NCBI GenBank assembly: GCA_002336245.1
Contig: DDDG01000001.1
Coordinates: 1-64,000 of the forward strand
DNA length: 64,000 nucleotides
Reading direction: 5' to 3'
From: Flavobacteriales bacterium UBA1986
GTDB taxonomy: Bacteria > Bacteroidota > Bacteroidia > Flavobacteriales_G > Salibacteraceae
Positions within the stretch are counted from its first letter, which is position 1; each line of letters begins with the position of its first letter. Both the position numbers and the translations under genes were made by a program. Below are positions 9,072-17,169 of this stretch, in pieces. The notes below the pieces were generated by a model. It did no database searches. It was not told the origin of the DNA and worked only from the letters and a program-made list of their open reading frames with translations.

Positions 9072-9199
9072 GTATACTCCTTCCACAAAAATTTTGACAT
9101 TAGCCGCAATACAGATGAGTCTGATGCGTCTACCTTAAAGCTTGTCCTAGGGCCAAAATTCGGAGCCTAGCCTTGGCGATTTTGCACTTCTTTTTAGGC

Positions 9200-9207
9200 T
9201 ACTTTTG
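9200..9207 (+). promoter_or_regulatory. TAnnTTTG -7 box for secA
   Basis: TACTTTTG lies 24 nt before the ATG at 9232. It overlaps a potential upstream in-frame start at 9205, which argues for 9232 as the true start. A 6-bp inverted repeat (AGCCTA near 9166, TAGGCT ending at 9200) flanks the spacer. Confidence 0.5.
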
Positions 9208-9231
9208 CGCTCCGTAATAGAAGGACTTACA

Positions 9232-12200
9232 ATGCTCGAATCGTTAAATAAACTCCTCGGAAAATTTCTAGGAAACAAGTCGGATAAAGACATTAAGGAA
9301 ATCATGCCTTTGGTTGACGAAGTGAATGTCTTCGCAAAGCAATTTGAGTCCCTATCTCACGATCAACTGAGAGCCAAATCCGAAGACCTCAAGAAGAGAA
9401 TAAAGGATTATGTTGCTGATGAGCTCACGCAAATTGCTGACTTACGAAAGCAAGGTGAAGAGGCTAAAATCGAGAATAAAGAGGGTTTTTATAATCAAGT
9501 AGACGCACTTGAAGAGCGTGTTGATGAAAAGATTGAGGAAATATTATTGGAGATTTTGCCAGAGGCTTTTGCCATCATAAAAGACACTTCGAGACGTTTT
9601 TCTGAGAACACAGAAATCCCCGTTACTGCCTCAGAACTGGATGTGATTTTGAGTCCGGAGCGCGACTTCATTGAAATCAAGGGTTCTTCAGCCGTTTATT
9701 CAAATTCATGGGATGCTGCAGGTGGATTGGTCACCTGGGACATGATTCACTACGACGTTCAGTTGGTTGGTGGTATCGTGCTTCACCAAGGGAAAATCGC
9801 CGAGATGGCTACGGGTGAAGGAAAGACTTTAGTGGCTACTCTTCCCGTATTCCTAAACGCACTTGCTGGTCGCGGAGTTCATCTTGTAACGGTGAACGAT
9901 TACCTCGCTCGTAGGGACTCCGAATGGATGCGACCAATCTTTGAATTCCATGGCCTACGCGTCGATTGCATCGATAAGCATCAACCTAATTCCGACGCAA
10001 GAAGAAAAGCCTACGAAGCCGACATTACCTATGGAACAAACAATGAGTTTGGTTTCGATTACCTGCGAGACAATATGTCGAGCAAGCCAGAGGATTTAGT
10101 TCAGATAAAACATCACTACGCCATTGTCGATGAAGTTGATTCTGTTCTGATTGACGATGCACGAACTCCATTGATCATTTCAGGTCCGACTCCGAAGGGA
10201 GACGAGCATCAATTCATGGAATTGAAACCTTGGGTTGAAAGGCTTCATGCGGCACAGAGAAAATATGTCACTGGGGCTTTATCGGAAGCGAAGAAGCTTC
10301 TTTCCTTAAATGACGAGAATACGCCCGATAAAAAAGAGCTTTCTCAGAAATTAAGAGAAGGTGGATTGGCTCTTCTGAGAGCTTATAGAGGTTTGCCGAG
10401 AAATAAGGCTCTCATCAAATTTTTGAGTGAGCCAGGAATACGTCAGCATCTAACAAAAACAGAGAATCACTACCTACAGGATCAATCGAAAGAAATGCCT
10501 TTTGTCGATCAGGAGTTGTTCTTTGTGATTGAAGAGAAAATGAACTCGGTTGAATTGACAGAGCAAGGTCTGGAACTCATCACCGGGGAAGGTAAAGACA
10601 CAGATTTTTTCGTTCTTCCAGATCTTTCCACTGAAATAGATCGCATCGAGAAATCGACGGATTCGGACCAAGATAAGATTCAGCAGAAGGACAGCCTCAT
10701 TGCAGAGTATTCTGAAAAGACGGAACGCATTCATACGGTGAATCAACTCTTGAAGGCATACACCATGTTCGAATTGGATGTGGAGTATGTTGTGATGGAC
10801 AATCAGGTGAAAATCGTCGATGAGCAGACAGGGCGAATCATGGAAGGCCGACGTTATTCGGACGGTTTGCATCAAGCCATTGAAGCCAAAGAGAAAGTGA
10901 ACATCGAGGCTGCCACTCAAACCTATGCGACGATTACACTGCAGAACTACTTCCGCATGTATCATAAGTTGGCTGGGATGACCGGTACGGCCGAGACCGA
11001 AGCTGGAGAATTTTGGGAGATTTACAAATTGGATGTTGTTGTAATTCCAACGAATCGTCCAATCGTCCGCGACGACATAAATGACCTCATTTTCAAAACG
11101 GCTCGCGAGAAGTACAACAATGTAATCGACGAAATTGAGCGCCTCGTTGGCGATAAACGACCGGTATTGGTTGGAACAACCTCGGTTGAAATCTCTGAGC
11201 TCTTGAGTCGAATGCTCAAGCGTAAGAACATAGGTCATCAGGTTCTCAACGCCAAACTGCACCAAAAGGAGGCCGATATTGTGGCCTATGCCGGAAAGCC
11301 TGGAACCGTGACCATCGCCACCAACATGGCTGGTCGGGGAACGGATATTAAGCTTGGCGATGGCGTAAAGGCCGCCGGAGGTTTAGCCATCATTGGTACT
11401 GAACGTCACGATTCACGACGTGTCGACCGTCAGCTCCGAGGACGGGCAGGTCGTCAAGGAGATCCAGGTTCTTCTCAGTTCTATGTCTCTTTGGAGGATA
11501 AGTTGATGCGAATATTTATGTCGGATCGTGTTGCCAAAATTATGGACCGATTAGGCTTGAAAGAAGGCGAAGTGATTCAGCACAGTATGATCACCAAGTC
11601 CATCGAACGAGCCCAGAAGAAAGTAGAGGAGAACAACTTCGGCGTTCGTAAGCGACTGTTGGAATATGACGATGTCATGAATCAACAGCGCGAAGTGATC
11701 TACAAGAAAAGAAAGCACGCCTTATTTGGTGAGCGACTTGAGGTGGATATTGCCAATTCGATGTACGATATTACTCGCGACATTGTAGCAGGTCATCAAG
11801 CGGATCGAAATGTAGAAGCCTTCCGTTTGGATGCACTCAAATTTTTGGGTCTAGACTACCAGATAGCCCAGGAAGACTTCTTGAAAAGAAATTCCCAAGA
11901 ATTGATTGATGAAGTCTATGCAAAAGCCGTAGACCACTATCGTGCAAAGTCGTCCCAAATCGCAAGCAGCGCGCTTCCTGTTTTACAGCGCGTTCTTGTG
12001 AACGAAGGACATAAATACGAGAACATCGTAATTCCATTTACTGACGGTCGCAATGGAATCCAAGTGGTTTGCCACATGAAGAACGCTGTTGAATCTGAAG
12101 GACGGGATCTAGTTGTTGCTCTTGAGAAGGGAGCTACCTTGGCGATGATCGACACTGCATGGAAGGAGCATTTGCGTCAGATGGACGATTTGCGACAATC

Positions 12201-12642
12201 GGTTCAAACAGCTTCATATGAACAGAAAGATCCACTGCTCATTTATAAGTTCGAATCCTTTGAGCTGTTTAAGAGAATGATCGATGAGGTGAATAAAAAG
12301 ATCATTTCGTTCTTGATGCATGCCAATCTTCCGCAACAAGAGAAGACCCAAGTTCAGGCAGCGCCGACTCCAAGAAAAAGTGATCAGCCCAAGCTTCAAA
12401 CGGGTCGAGGTGGAAACAGCAGCTCAACCGGTGACATCGCAGGCAAACAGAATTACAATGATCCTTCCGCGAATCGCGAAAGAGAACGCCCGGAGCCGGT
12501 AAAAGCTGATTTAAAAATTGGTCGGAATGAACGCGTTCGAATTCAGAACGTTTCGACGCAAGAGATTAAAGAAACAAAGTACAAACAAGCGGAACCGCTT
12601 CTTCAGAGTGGTTCGTGGGTAATGGTTGAACAAAGCGCTTAA
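9232..12642 (+). CDS. secA: Preprotein translocase ATPase SecA
   Basis: The motor that pushes unfolded proteins through SecYEG. The 1136-residue product has the DEAD motor: MATGEGKTLVATL (Walker A), IVDEVDSVLIDDARTPL, GMTGTAETEAGEF, the helicase motif GTTSVE and ATNMAGRGTDI, RQLRGRAGRQGDPG. It is longer than E. coli SecA (901 residues), as usual for Bacteroidota, with insertions around residues 330-480. The C terminus ends in QSGSWVMVEQS rather than the cysteine zinc motif. ATG 9232 (MLESLNKLLGKFLGNK) fits the family start. Likely single-gene transcription from the box at 9200. Confidence 0.97.
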   Translation: MLESLNKLLGKFLGNKSDKDIKEIMPLVDEVNVFAKQFESLSHDQLRAKSEDLKKRIKDYVADELTQIADLRKQGEEAKIENKEGFYNQVDALEERVDEKIEEILLEILPEAFAIIKDTSRRFSENTEIPVTASELDVILSPERDFIEIKGSSAVYSNSWDAAGGLVTWDMIHYDVQLVGGIVLHQGKIAEMATGEGKTLVATLPVFLNALAGRGVHLVTVNDYLARRDSEWMRPIFEFHGLRVDCIDKHQPNSDARRKAYEADITYGTNNEFGFDYLRDNMSSKPEDLVQIKHHYAIVDEVDSVLIDDARTPLIISGPTPKGDEHQFMELKPWVERLHAAQRKYVTGALSEAKKLLSLNDENTPDKKELSQKLREGGLALLRAYRGLPRNKALIKFLSEPGIRQHLTKTENHYLQDQSKEMPFVDQELFFVIEEKMNSVELTEQGLELITGEGKDTDFFVLPDLSTEIDRIEKSTDSDQDKIQQKDSLIAEYSEKTERIHTVNQLLKAYTMFELDVEYVVMDNQVKIVDEQTGRIMEGRRYSDGLHQAIEAKEKVNIEAATQTYATITLQNYFRMYHKLAGMTGTAETEAGEFWEIYKLDVVVIPTNRPIVRDDINDLIFKTAREKYNNVIDEIERLVGDKRPVLVGTTSVEISELLSRMLKRKNIGHQVLNAKLHQKEADIVAYAGKPGTVTIATNMAGRGTDIKLGDGVKAAGGLAIIGTERHDSRRVDRQLRGRAGRQGDPGSSQFYVSLEDKLMRIFMSDRVAKIMDRLGLKEGEVIQHSMITKSIERAQKKVEENNFGVRKRLLEYDDVMNQQREVIYKKRKHALFGERLEVDIANSMYDITRDIVAGHQADRNVEAFRLDALKFLGLDYQIAQEDFLKRNSQELIDEVYAKAVDHYRAKSSQIASSALPVLQRVLVNEGHKYENIVIPFTDGRNGIQVVCHMKNAVESEGRDLVVALEKGATLAMIDTAWKEHLRQMDDLRQSVQTASYEQKDPLLIYKFESFELFKRMIDEVNKKIISFLMHANLPQQEKTQVQAAPTPRKSDQPKLQTGRGGNSSSTGDIAGKQNYNDPSANRERERPEPVKADLKIGRNERVRIQNVSTQEIKETKYKQAEPLLQSGSWVMVEQSA

Positions 12643-12675
12643 ACAAAAGCGGGAGTGTCCTGTTGATAGGCAGAG

Positions 12676-14517
12676 ATGGAAAAGGAAATCTTAGAAAAAA
12701 AGGACGTCACGATTCTTTTTGCTGGCGACAGCGGAGATGGGATGCAACTGACCGGTAATCAGTTCACCTTCACCAGTGCATTGTTTGGTAACGACGTTTC
12801 AACCTTCCCTAATTTCCCTGCAGAGATACGAGCCCCTCAAGGCACCGTAGCAGGCGTAAGCGGATTTCAATTGCGCTTTGGTAGTGTCGAGGTTTTTACC
12901 CCAGGGGATGACTCTGATGTACTTGTCGTGATGAATGCAGCGGCGCTCAAAGCGAACATTTCAAAGCTCAAAAGAGGTGGAGTTGTCATTGCGAATACTT
13001 CCGGCTTTGACAACAAAAATTTGAAACTTTCTCATTATGAAGTCAATCCGTTGGAAGACGGTTCTTTGGATGATTATGAGTTGCATGAGGTCGACATTAC
13101 AAGCCTAACTCGAGAGGCGCTTGTTGATTCGGGCTTGGCCCGTAAGGACGTTGATCGAAGTAAAAACATGTTCGTCCTAGGCTTTTTGTACTGGATGTAC
13201 AGCCGAGACTTGGCGAGCACCATTCAGTTCATCGAAGAGAAGTTTGCAAAAAAGCCCGAACTGATTGAGTCCAACTTAAAGGTTCTAAAAACTGGATATC
13301 ACTATGGAGATACCAGTGAGACTTTTGGAACGCGATATCAAGTAAAAAAGGCAAAGTTGCCTAAAGGAAAGTATCGCAGTATTATGGGAAACCAAGCTGC
13401 AGCATACGGAATCATTGCAGCCGCGAAACAAGCGGGTTTGAAAACATTCTACGGATCGTATCCAATTACTCCGGCTTCCGATATTCTTCATGAGCTTTCA
13501 AAACATAAAAACTTCGGAGTAAAAACTTACCAAGCCGAAGACGAAATTGCTGCCATTTGTGCTGCAATCGGCGCTTCTTTCGGTGGAGCATTGGGCGTAA
13601 CAGCTTCTTCAGGTCCTGGAATTGCTCTTAAGGGGGAGGCTTTGGGCTTAGCTGTGATGCTGGAACTTCCACTGCTCGTAATCAACGTTCAGCGCGGTGG
13701 GCCCTCTACTGGTCTTCCAACCAAAACTGAGCAATCGGATTTGATGCAGGCACTCTATGGAAGAAATGGGGAAGCTCCAATTCCGGTTATTGCTGCACGA
13801 ACACCTTCAGATTGCTTCAGTTCGATTATGGAAGCCATTCGAATTTCTGTTGAGCACATGACACCAGTGATGTTTTTGTCCGATGGCTACTTGGCCAACG
13901 GAGCAGAACCTTGGGCATATCCAGAGGCGAAAGATTTACCGAAAATCACGGTTCCTAAGGTGACGCAAAAACCAGCTGAGGGTGAAGCGTATCTTCCTTA
14001 TTTACGTGATGAAAAGCTTGTTCGAGAATGGGCCATTCCAGGAATGGAAGGACTCATGCACCGTTTGGGAGGACTCGAAAAAGAAGATCGTACAGGAAAC
14101 ATTTCTTACGACCCCGAGAATCATGAAAAAATGGTTCGTCTGCGTGCCGAAAAGGTCGAGCGCATCGCGGATTTTATTCCAGATTTGAAAATCGAGCAAG
14201 GTCCAGAAAAGGGAAAAGTATTGGTTTTGGGCTGGGGTTCTACTTATGGCTCGATTCGTATGGCAGTGGATCAATGCATTAAAGAAGGCCTTGAAGTATC
14301 GCAAGCACACTTCCGATACCTCAATCCATTCCCGAAGAACACAGCCGAAATTATGGCCTCATTTGATCATGTAATCATTCCTGAAATCAATGACAAGCAA
14401 CTAGTGCATGTGATTCGAAGTAAGTTCTTGATGGATGCAATTCCATTCTCAAAAATTCAAGGTTTGCCTTTTACATCTTCTGAATTGGTGGCTAAAATCA
14501 AAGAAATTTACGCATGA
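12676..14517 (+). CDS. korA: 2-oxoacid:ferredoxin oxidoreductase, fused gamma-alpha subunit
   Basis: Larger subunit of a 2-oxoglutarate (or other 2-oxoacid):ferredoxin oxidoreductase, which forms acyl-CoA and CO2 while reducing ferredoxin. The 613-residue protein starts with a gamma-type domain (FAGDSGDGMQLTGNQF, about residues 10-190), then the alpha pyrimidine-binding domain (YGSYPITPASDILHEL) and a C-terminal domain (KVLVLGWGSTYGSI). The gamma-alpha fusion is typical of KorA-type enzymes. korB overlaps its stop by 4 nt, and no separate delta ferredoxin subunit is present. Substrate choice between 2-oxoglutarate and another 2-oxoacid is inferred from family similarity. Confidence 0.92.
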   Translation: MEKEILEKKDVTILFAGDSGDGMQLTGNQFTFTSALFGNDVSTFPNFPAEIRAPQGTVAGVSGFQLRFGSVEVFTPGDDSDVLVVMNAAALKANISKLKRGGVVIANTSGFDNKNLKLSHYEVNPLEDGSLDDYELHEVDITSLTREALVDSGLARKDVDRSKNMFVLGFLYWMYSRDLASTIQFIEEKFAKKPELIESNLKVLKTGYHYGDTSETFGTRYQVKKAKLPKGKYRSIMGNQAAAYGIIAAAKQAGLKTFYGSYPITPASDILHELSKHKNFGVKTYQAEDEIAAICAAIGASFGGALGVTASSGPGIALKGEALGLAVMLELPLLVINVQRGGPSTGLPTKTEQSDLMQALYGRNGEAPIPVIAARTPSDCFSSIMEAIRISVEHMTPVMFLSDGYLANGAEPWAYPEAKDLPKITVPKVTQKPAEGEAYLPYLRDEKLVREWAIPGMEGLMHRLGGLEKEDRTGNISYDPENHEKMVRLRAEKVERIADFIPDLKIEQGPEKGKVLVLGWGSTYGSIRMAVDQCIKEGLEVSQAHFRYLNPFPKNTAEIMASFDHVIIPEINDKQLVHVIRSKFLMDAIPFSKIQGLPFTSSELVAKIKEIYA

Positions 14518-15533
14518 CGGGATCTAAATTACGTGCGAAGGATTTCGAAACAGATCAGGATGTACGATGGTGTCCGGGCTGCGGCGACTATGCGATTTTA
14601 AAGCAGGTTCAAACAGCCTTTGCCGAACTAGGGATGGAAAAGGAAAACACAGTTTTCATTTCCGGAATTGGTTGCTCCTCTCGCTTCCCATATTACATGG
14701 ACACTTATGGAATGCATTCCATTCACGGTAGAGCTGCAGCAATTGCAAGTGGTTTGAAGGCGGTTCGAAAGGATTTGAATGTTTGGATCGTTACGGGTGA
14801 TGGCGACAGTCTTTCGATTGGAGGAAATCATCTCATTCATTTGCTGCGCAGAAACTTTGATGTGAACGTTTTGCTCTTCAACAATGAAATTTATGGTCTA
14901 ACAAAAGGCCAATACTCACCTACCACACCAGAAGGTACGGTTACAAAGTCTTCCCCTTACGGTGTTCTTGATCATCCTTTCAACCCCTTGGCTTTGGCCT
15001 TGGGAGCCGAGGCAACCTTTGTTGCTCGGGCTTTAGATCGCGACCCTCGCCATTTGAAGGATTTAATCATTCGAGCAAATGAACACAAGGGAACTTCCTT
15101 GTTGGAAATTTATCAGAATTGTCCAGTTTTTAACGATGGTGCTTTCACTGTGCTCACAGATAAAGACAGCAAACAAGACTCAACGCTTTGGTTGAAAAAT
15201 GGAGAGCCTCTAGTTTTTGGTGAGAACAACACCAAGGGAATTCTTCTCGATGGATTTAAACCAAAAATCGTTTCACTGGAAGATGGTTATTCCATGGACG
15301 ACCTGTGGGTGCACGATGAGTCGGACCCATTGAAAGCTCATATGCTCACACGTTTCTTTGGAGATCCTTCTCTTGAAGGAAACTTACCTCGCCCTTTCGG
15401 TTTGTTCTATGTGAATGAACGTGAGAGTTACGAAACTGCAATGGACAATCAAGTTCAAGAAGCCTATAACCAGCGTGGGGAAGGTGATTTGGACGCGCTG
15501 ATTCAAGGCAAGAGCACTTGGGAAATAAACTAG
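14514..15533 (+). CDS. korB: 2-oxoacid:ferredoxin oxidoreductase, beta subunit (TPP-binding)
   Basis: Smaller subunit carrying thiamine diphosphate. The 339-residue protein shows DVRWCPGCGDYAIL at the start, SGIGCSSRFPYYM, HGRAAAIASGLK and the TPP/Mg motif VTGDGDSLSIGGNHLIHLLR, then NNEIYGLTKGQ. The CPGC and later cysteines suit the single [4Fe-4S] cluster of two-subunit KorAB enzymes. The ATGA overlap with korA indicates translational coupling. After the gene there are about 210 nt with no clear terminator before the disrupted stress gene. Confidence 0.93.
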   Translation: MTGSKLRAKDFETDQDVRWCPGCGDYAILKQVQTAFAELGMEKENTVFISGIGCSSRFPYYMDTYGMHSIHGRAAAIASGLKAVRKDLNVWIVTGDGDSLSIGGNHLIHLLRRNFDVNVLLFNNEIYGLTKGQYSPTTPEGTVTKSSPYGVLDHPFNPLALALGAEATFVARALDRDPRHLKDLIIRANEHKGTSLLEIYQNCPVFNDGAFTVLTDKDSKQDSTLWLKNGEPLVFGENNTKGILLDGFKPKIVSLEDGYSMDDLWVHDESDPLKAHMLTRFFGDPSLEGNLPRPFGLFYVNERESYETAMDNQVQEAYNQRGEGDLDALIQGKSTWEIN

Positions 15534-15742
15534 GTTCTCCTGGGTAACATTTCTTAAGTTCAAGCACTCTAGAAGATTCCTGTTCTAATTCTCATTTAAT
15601 TCGTGCACCTTTTTGCAGCACTTCACTTTGCAATGGGAATGAAATTAAGTGTGGAATGTCGTAATTGCGTTTTGTATTGCGTGCCTTTTTATTAAGCCTG
15701 ACTTAATTTTCCAATCTTTGCAGTACCAAAAAACATACACGC

Positions 15743-16241
15743 ATGGAAATTCATAAAGCAGCGGTTGGGGTTTACGACTCACACAATAAGGCCATCTCGG
15801 CTGTAAAGAGACTACATAAACACGGCGTTGAAGTAGATAACATTTCCCTCATAGGTAAAGCAGAGATCGTTGAAGATCATCTGCATGCTAAACAAGAACC
15901 GATTTAACAAAAGTTCCTATTCTAATTGGGGCTGTCCTCGGACCAGTACTCGGGATTCTTGCAGGGGTCAGTATTGTAGCCATTCCGGGTTTAGGCTTTT
16001 TTTAGTAGGAGCTGGAGCAATTGCAGGAGCTTCTGGAGGCTTGGCCCTTGGTGGAATTAGCGGTGGCTTGGCTAGTACGCTAATGTCCTTAGGAATCAAA
16101 AAGGATGAATTAGTTCGCTATAAGCAACATTTAGAAACAGGAAGCTTTATGGTGATAGTGCACGGAACGGATAAAGAGATTCATGAAGCGCAGCACATTC
16201 TTCATACAGAAGGGACGCATTTCGAACTGGATACGCACTAG
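15743..16241 (+). pseudogene. General-stress-protein-like gene broken by two frame changes
   Basis: One protein can be read across three frames. Frame A from ATG 15743 gives MEIHKAAVGVYDSHNKAISA and runs to a stop at 15905-15907. Frame B (about 15895-16005) gives LTKVPILIGAVLGPVLG and ends at TAG 16003-16005 right after a run of seven T. Frame C continues LVGAGAIAGASGGLALGG to the stop at 16241. Together they resemble the flavobacterial family with an N-terminal YflT/general stress domain, glycine-rich hydrophobic hairpins and a conserved acidic, His-rich tail (HTEGTHFELDTH). Both breaks are -1 shifts. It is either a real pseudogene or carries sequencing errors. Confidence 0.75.
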
Positions 16242-16262
16242 TCTTTTACCAGAAATTACATG

Positions 16263-16288
16263 AAGCGGCTTATGCCGCTTTTTTTTTG
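16263..16288 (+). terminator. Rho-independent terminator
   Basis: AAGCGGC-ttat-GCCGCTT hairpin followed by a T-run, downstream of the stress-like gene. It overlaps the 3' end of the convergent lgt gene. Confidence 0.75.
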
Positions 16289-17085
16289 CCCGAAGCCCAG
16301 AGAAAATAGAATCCAATGAGGATGAAGGGTAGACTCAGCCATTGCCCAGTTGAGAGCAAACCGCCCAAACTTGACTCAAATCCACCTTGGGAGTTTTTCA
16401 CGAATTCCACAAAGAAACGGGCAGTAAATAGCAAAATTAGGAACATCCCTAAAAGGGCTCCGCTCCTTTTCCCCCAATCTCTTTTCCAATAAAGGATGTT
16501 TAGAATTCCAAAAATGATGAGGTAGCAGAAGGCTTCATACAACTGTGCGGGATGCCTTGGAATCATTGGGTCAGCAACATTTGCTAAGGTGAACACAAAC
16601 GACCACGGAGCGTCGCTTGGAAGGCCAATGATTTCATGGTTTGTAAGGTTGCCCAGTCGAATAGAAGCAGCTGCCACCGCTGCGACGAGGGCGACTCTGT
16701 CAAGGAAATAGATTGTAGGCTTTTTAACCCTTCTTGCAAAGAGCCAACACGCTAGAACCAAACCAATGGTAGCACCATGACTTGCTAAACCACCTTGCCA
16801 AATTGCCGGAATTTGACCTGGGTTCTGCGAGTAATAGTCCCAGTCGTAAAAGAATACATGACCAAGTCGCGCGCCTACAACAGTGCCGACCATCATGTAC
16901 AGAAGTAGGTTGTCCATCCATTTTGAAGGCATTCCCTCTGCTTTCAGCATGCGGTCCATGAAGTAGTAGGAAATGAGGAAGGCCGTGGCGAACAAGATGC
17001 CATACCAGCGCACGCCACGGTCTAAAAAAGGAAGTTTGAAAGCGACGGGGTCGACCGTCCAAGTGATGGAAAGGAGTTCTTGCAC
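16270..17085 (-). CDS. lgt: Prolipoprotein diacylglyceryl transferase
   Basis: Attaches diacylglyceryl to the lipobox cysteine of lipoprotein precursors at the inner membrane; the window encodes many such lipoproteins. The protein is polytopic with RWYGILFATAF near the start, GARLGHVFFYDW (Lgt signature region), QGGLASHGATIGL and GRLGN-like RLGNLTNHEI. The frame is open to 17223, but a start there would run into the divergent peptidase gene. The GTG at 17085 gives 271 residues, fits homologues, and lies 15 nt after an exact TAnnTTTG box. It converges on the stress-like gene with a terminator between. Confidence 0.93.
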   Translation of the reverse strand: MQELLSITWTVDPVAFKLPFLDRGVRWYGILFATAFLISYYFMDRMLKAEGMPSKWMDNLLLYMMVGTVVGARLGHVFFYDWDYYSQNPGQIPAIWQGGLASHGATIGLVLACWLFARRVKKPTIYFLDRVALVAAVAAASIRLGNLTNHEIIGLPSDAPWSFVFTLANVADPMIPRHPAQLYEAFCYLIIFGILNILYWKRDWGKRSGALLGMFLILLFTARFFVEFVKNSQGGFESSLGGLLSTGQWLSLPFILIGFYFLWASGKKKAA

Positions 17086-17100
17086 AGAGAGTAGTTTCCG

Positions 17101-17108
17101 CAAATATA
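17101..17108 (-). promoter_or_regulatory. TAnnTTTG -7 box for lgt
   Basis: Minus-strand TATATTTG, 15 nt upstream of the proposed GTG start at 17085. It excludes the longer in-frame start at 17223. Confidence 0.55.
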
Positions 17109-17169
17109 ATCCTTGTCCAAGGCGGAGCGGAAATCGACTAACATTGTAATCGAAAAGAAGCGAAAATTG

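Noticed and set aside
10474..11265. A 263-residue minus-strand ORF
   Set aside because: Entirely antisense to secA, whose frame is fully conserved; no known motif in the antisense product.
15997..16005. Programmed -1 frameshift at the seven-T run of the stress-like gene
   Set aside because: The other break in the same gene has no slippery site, and a homopolymer length error or decay explains both more simply. Kept only as an option in the findings.
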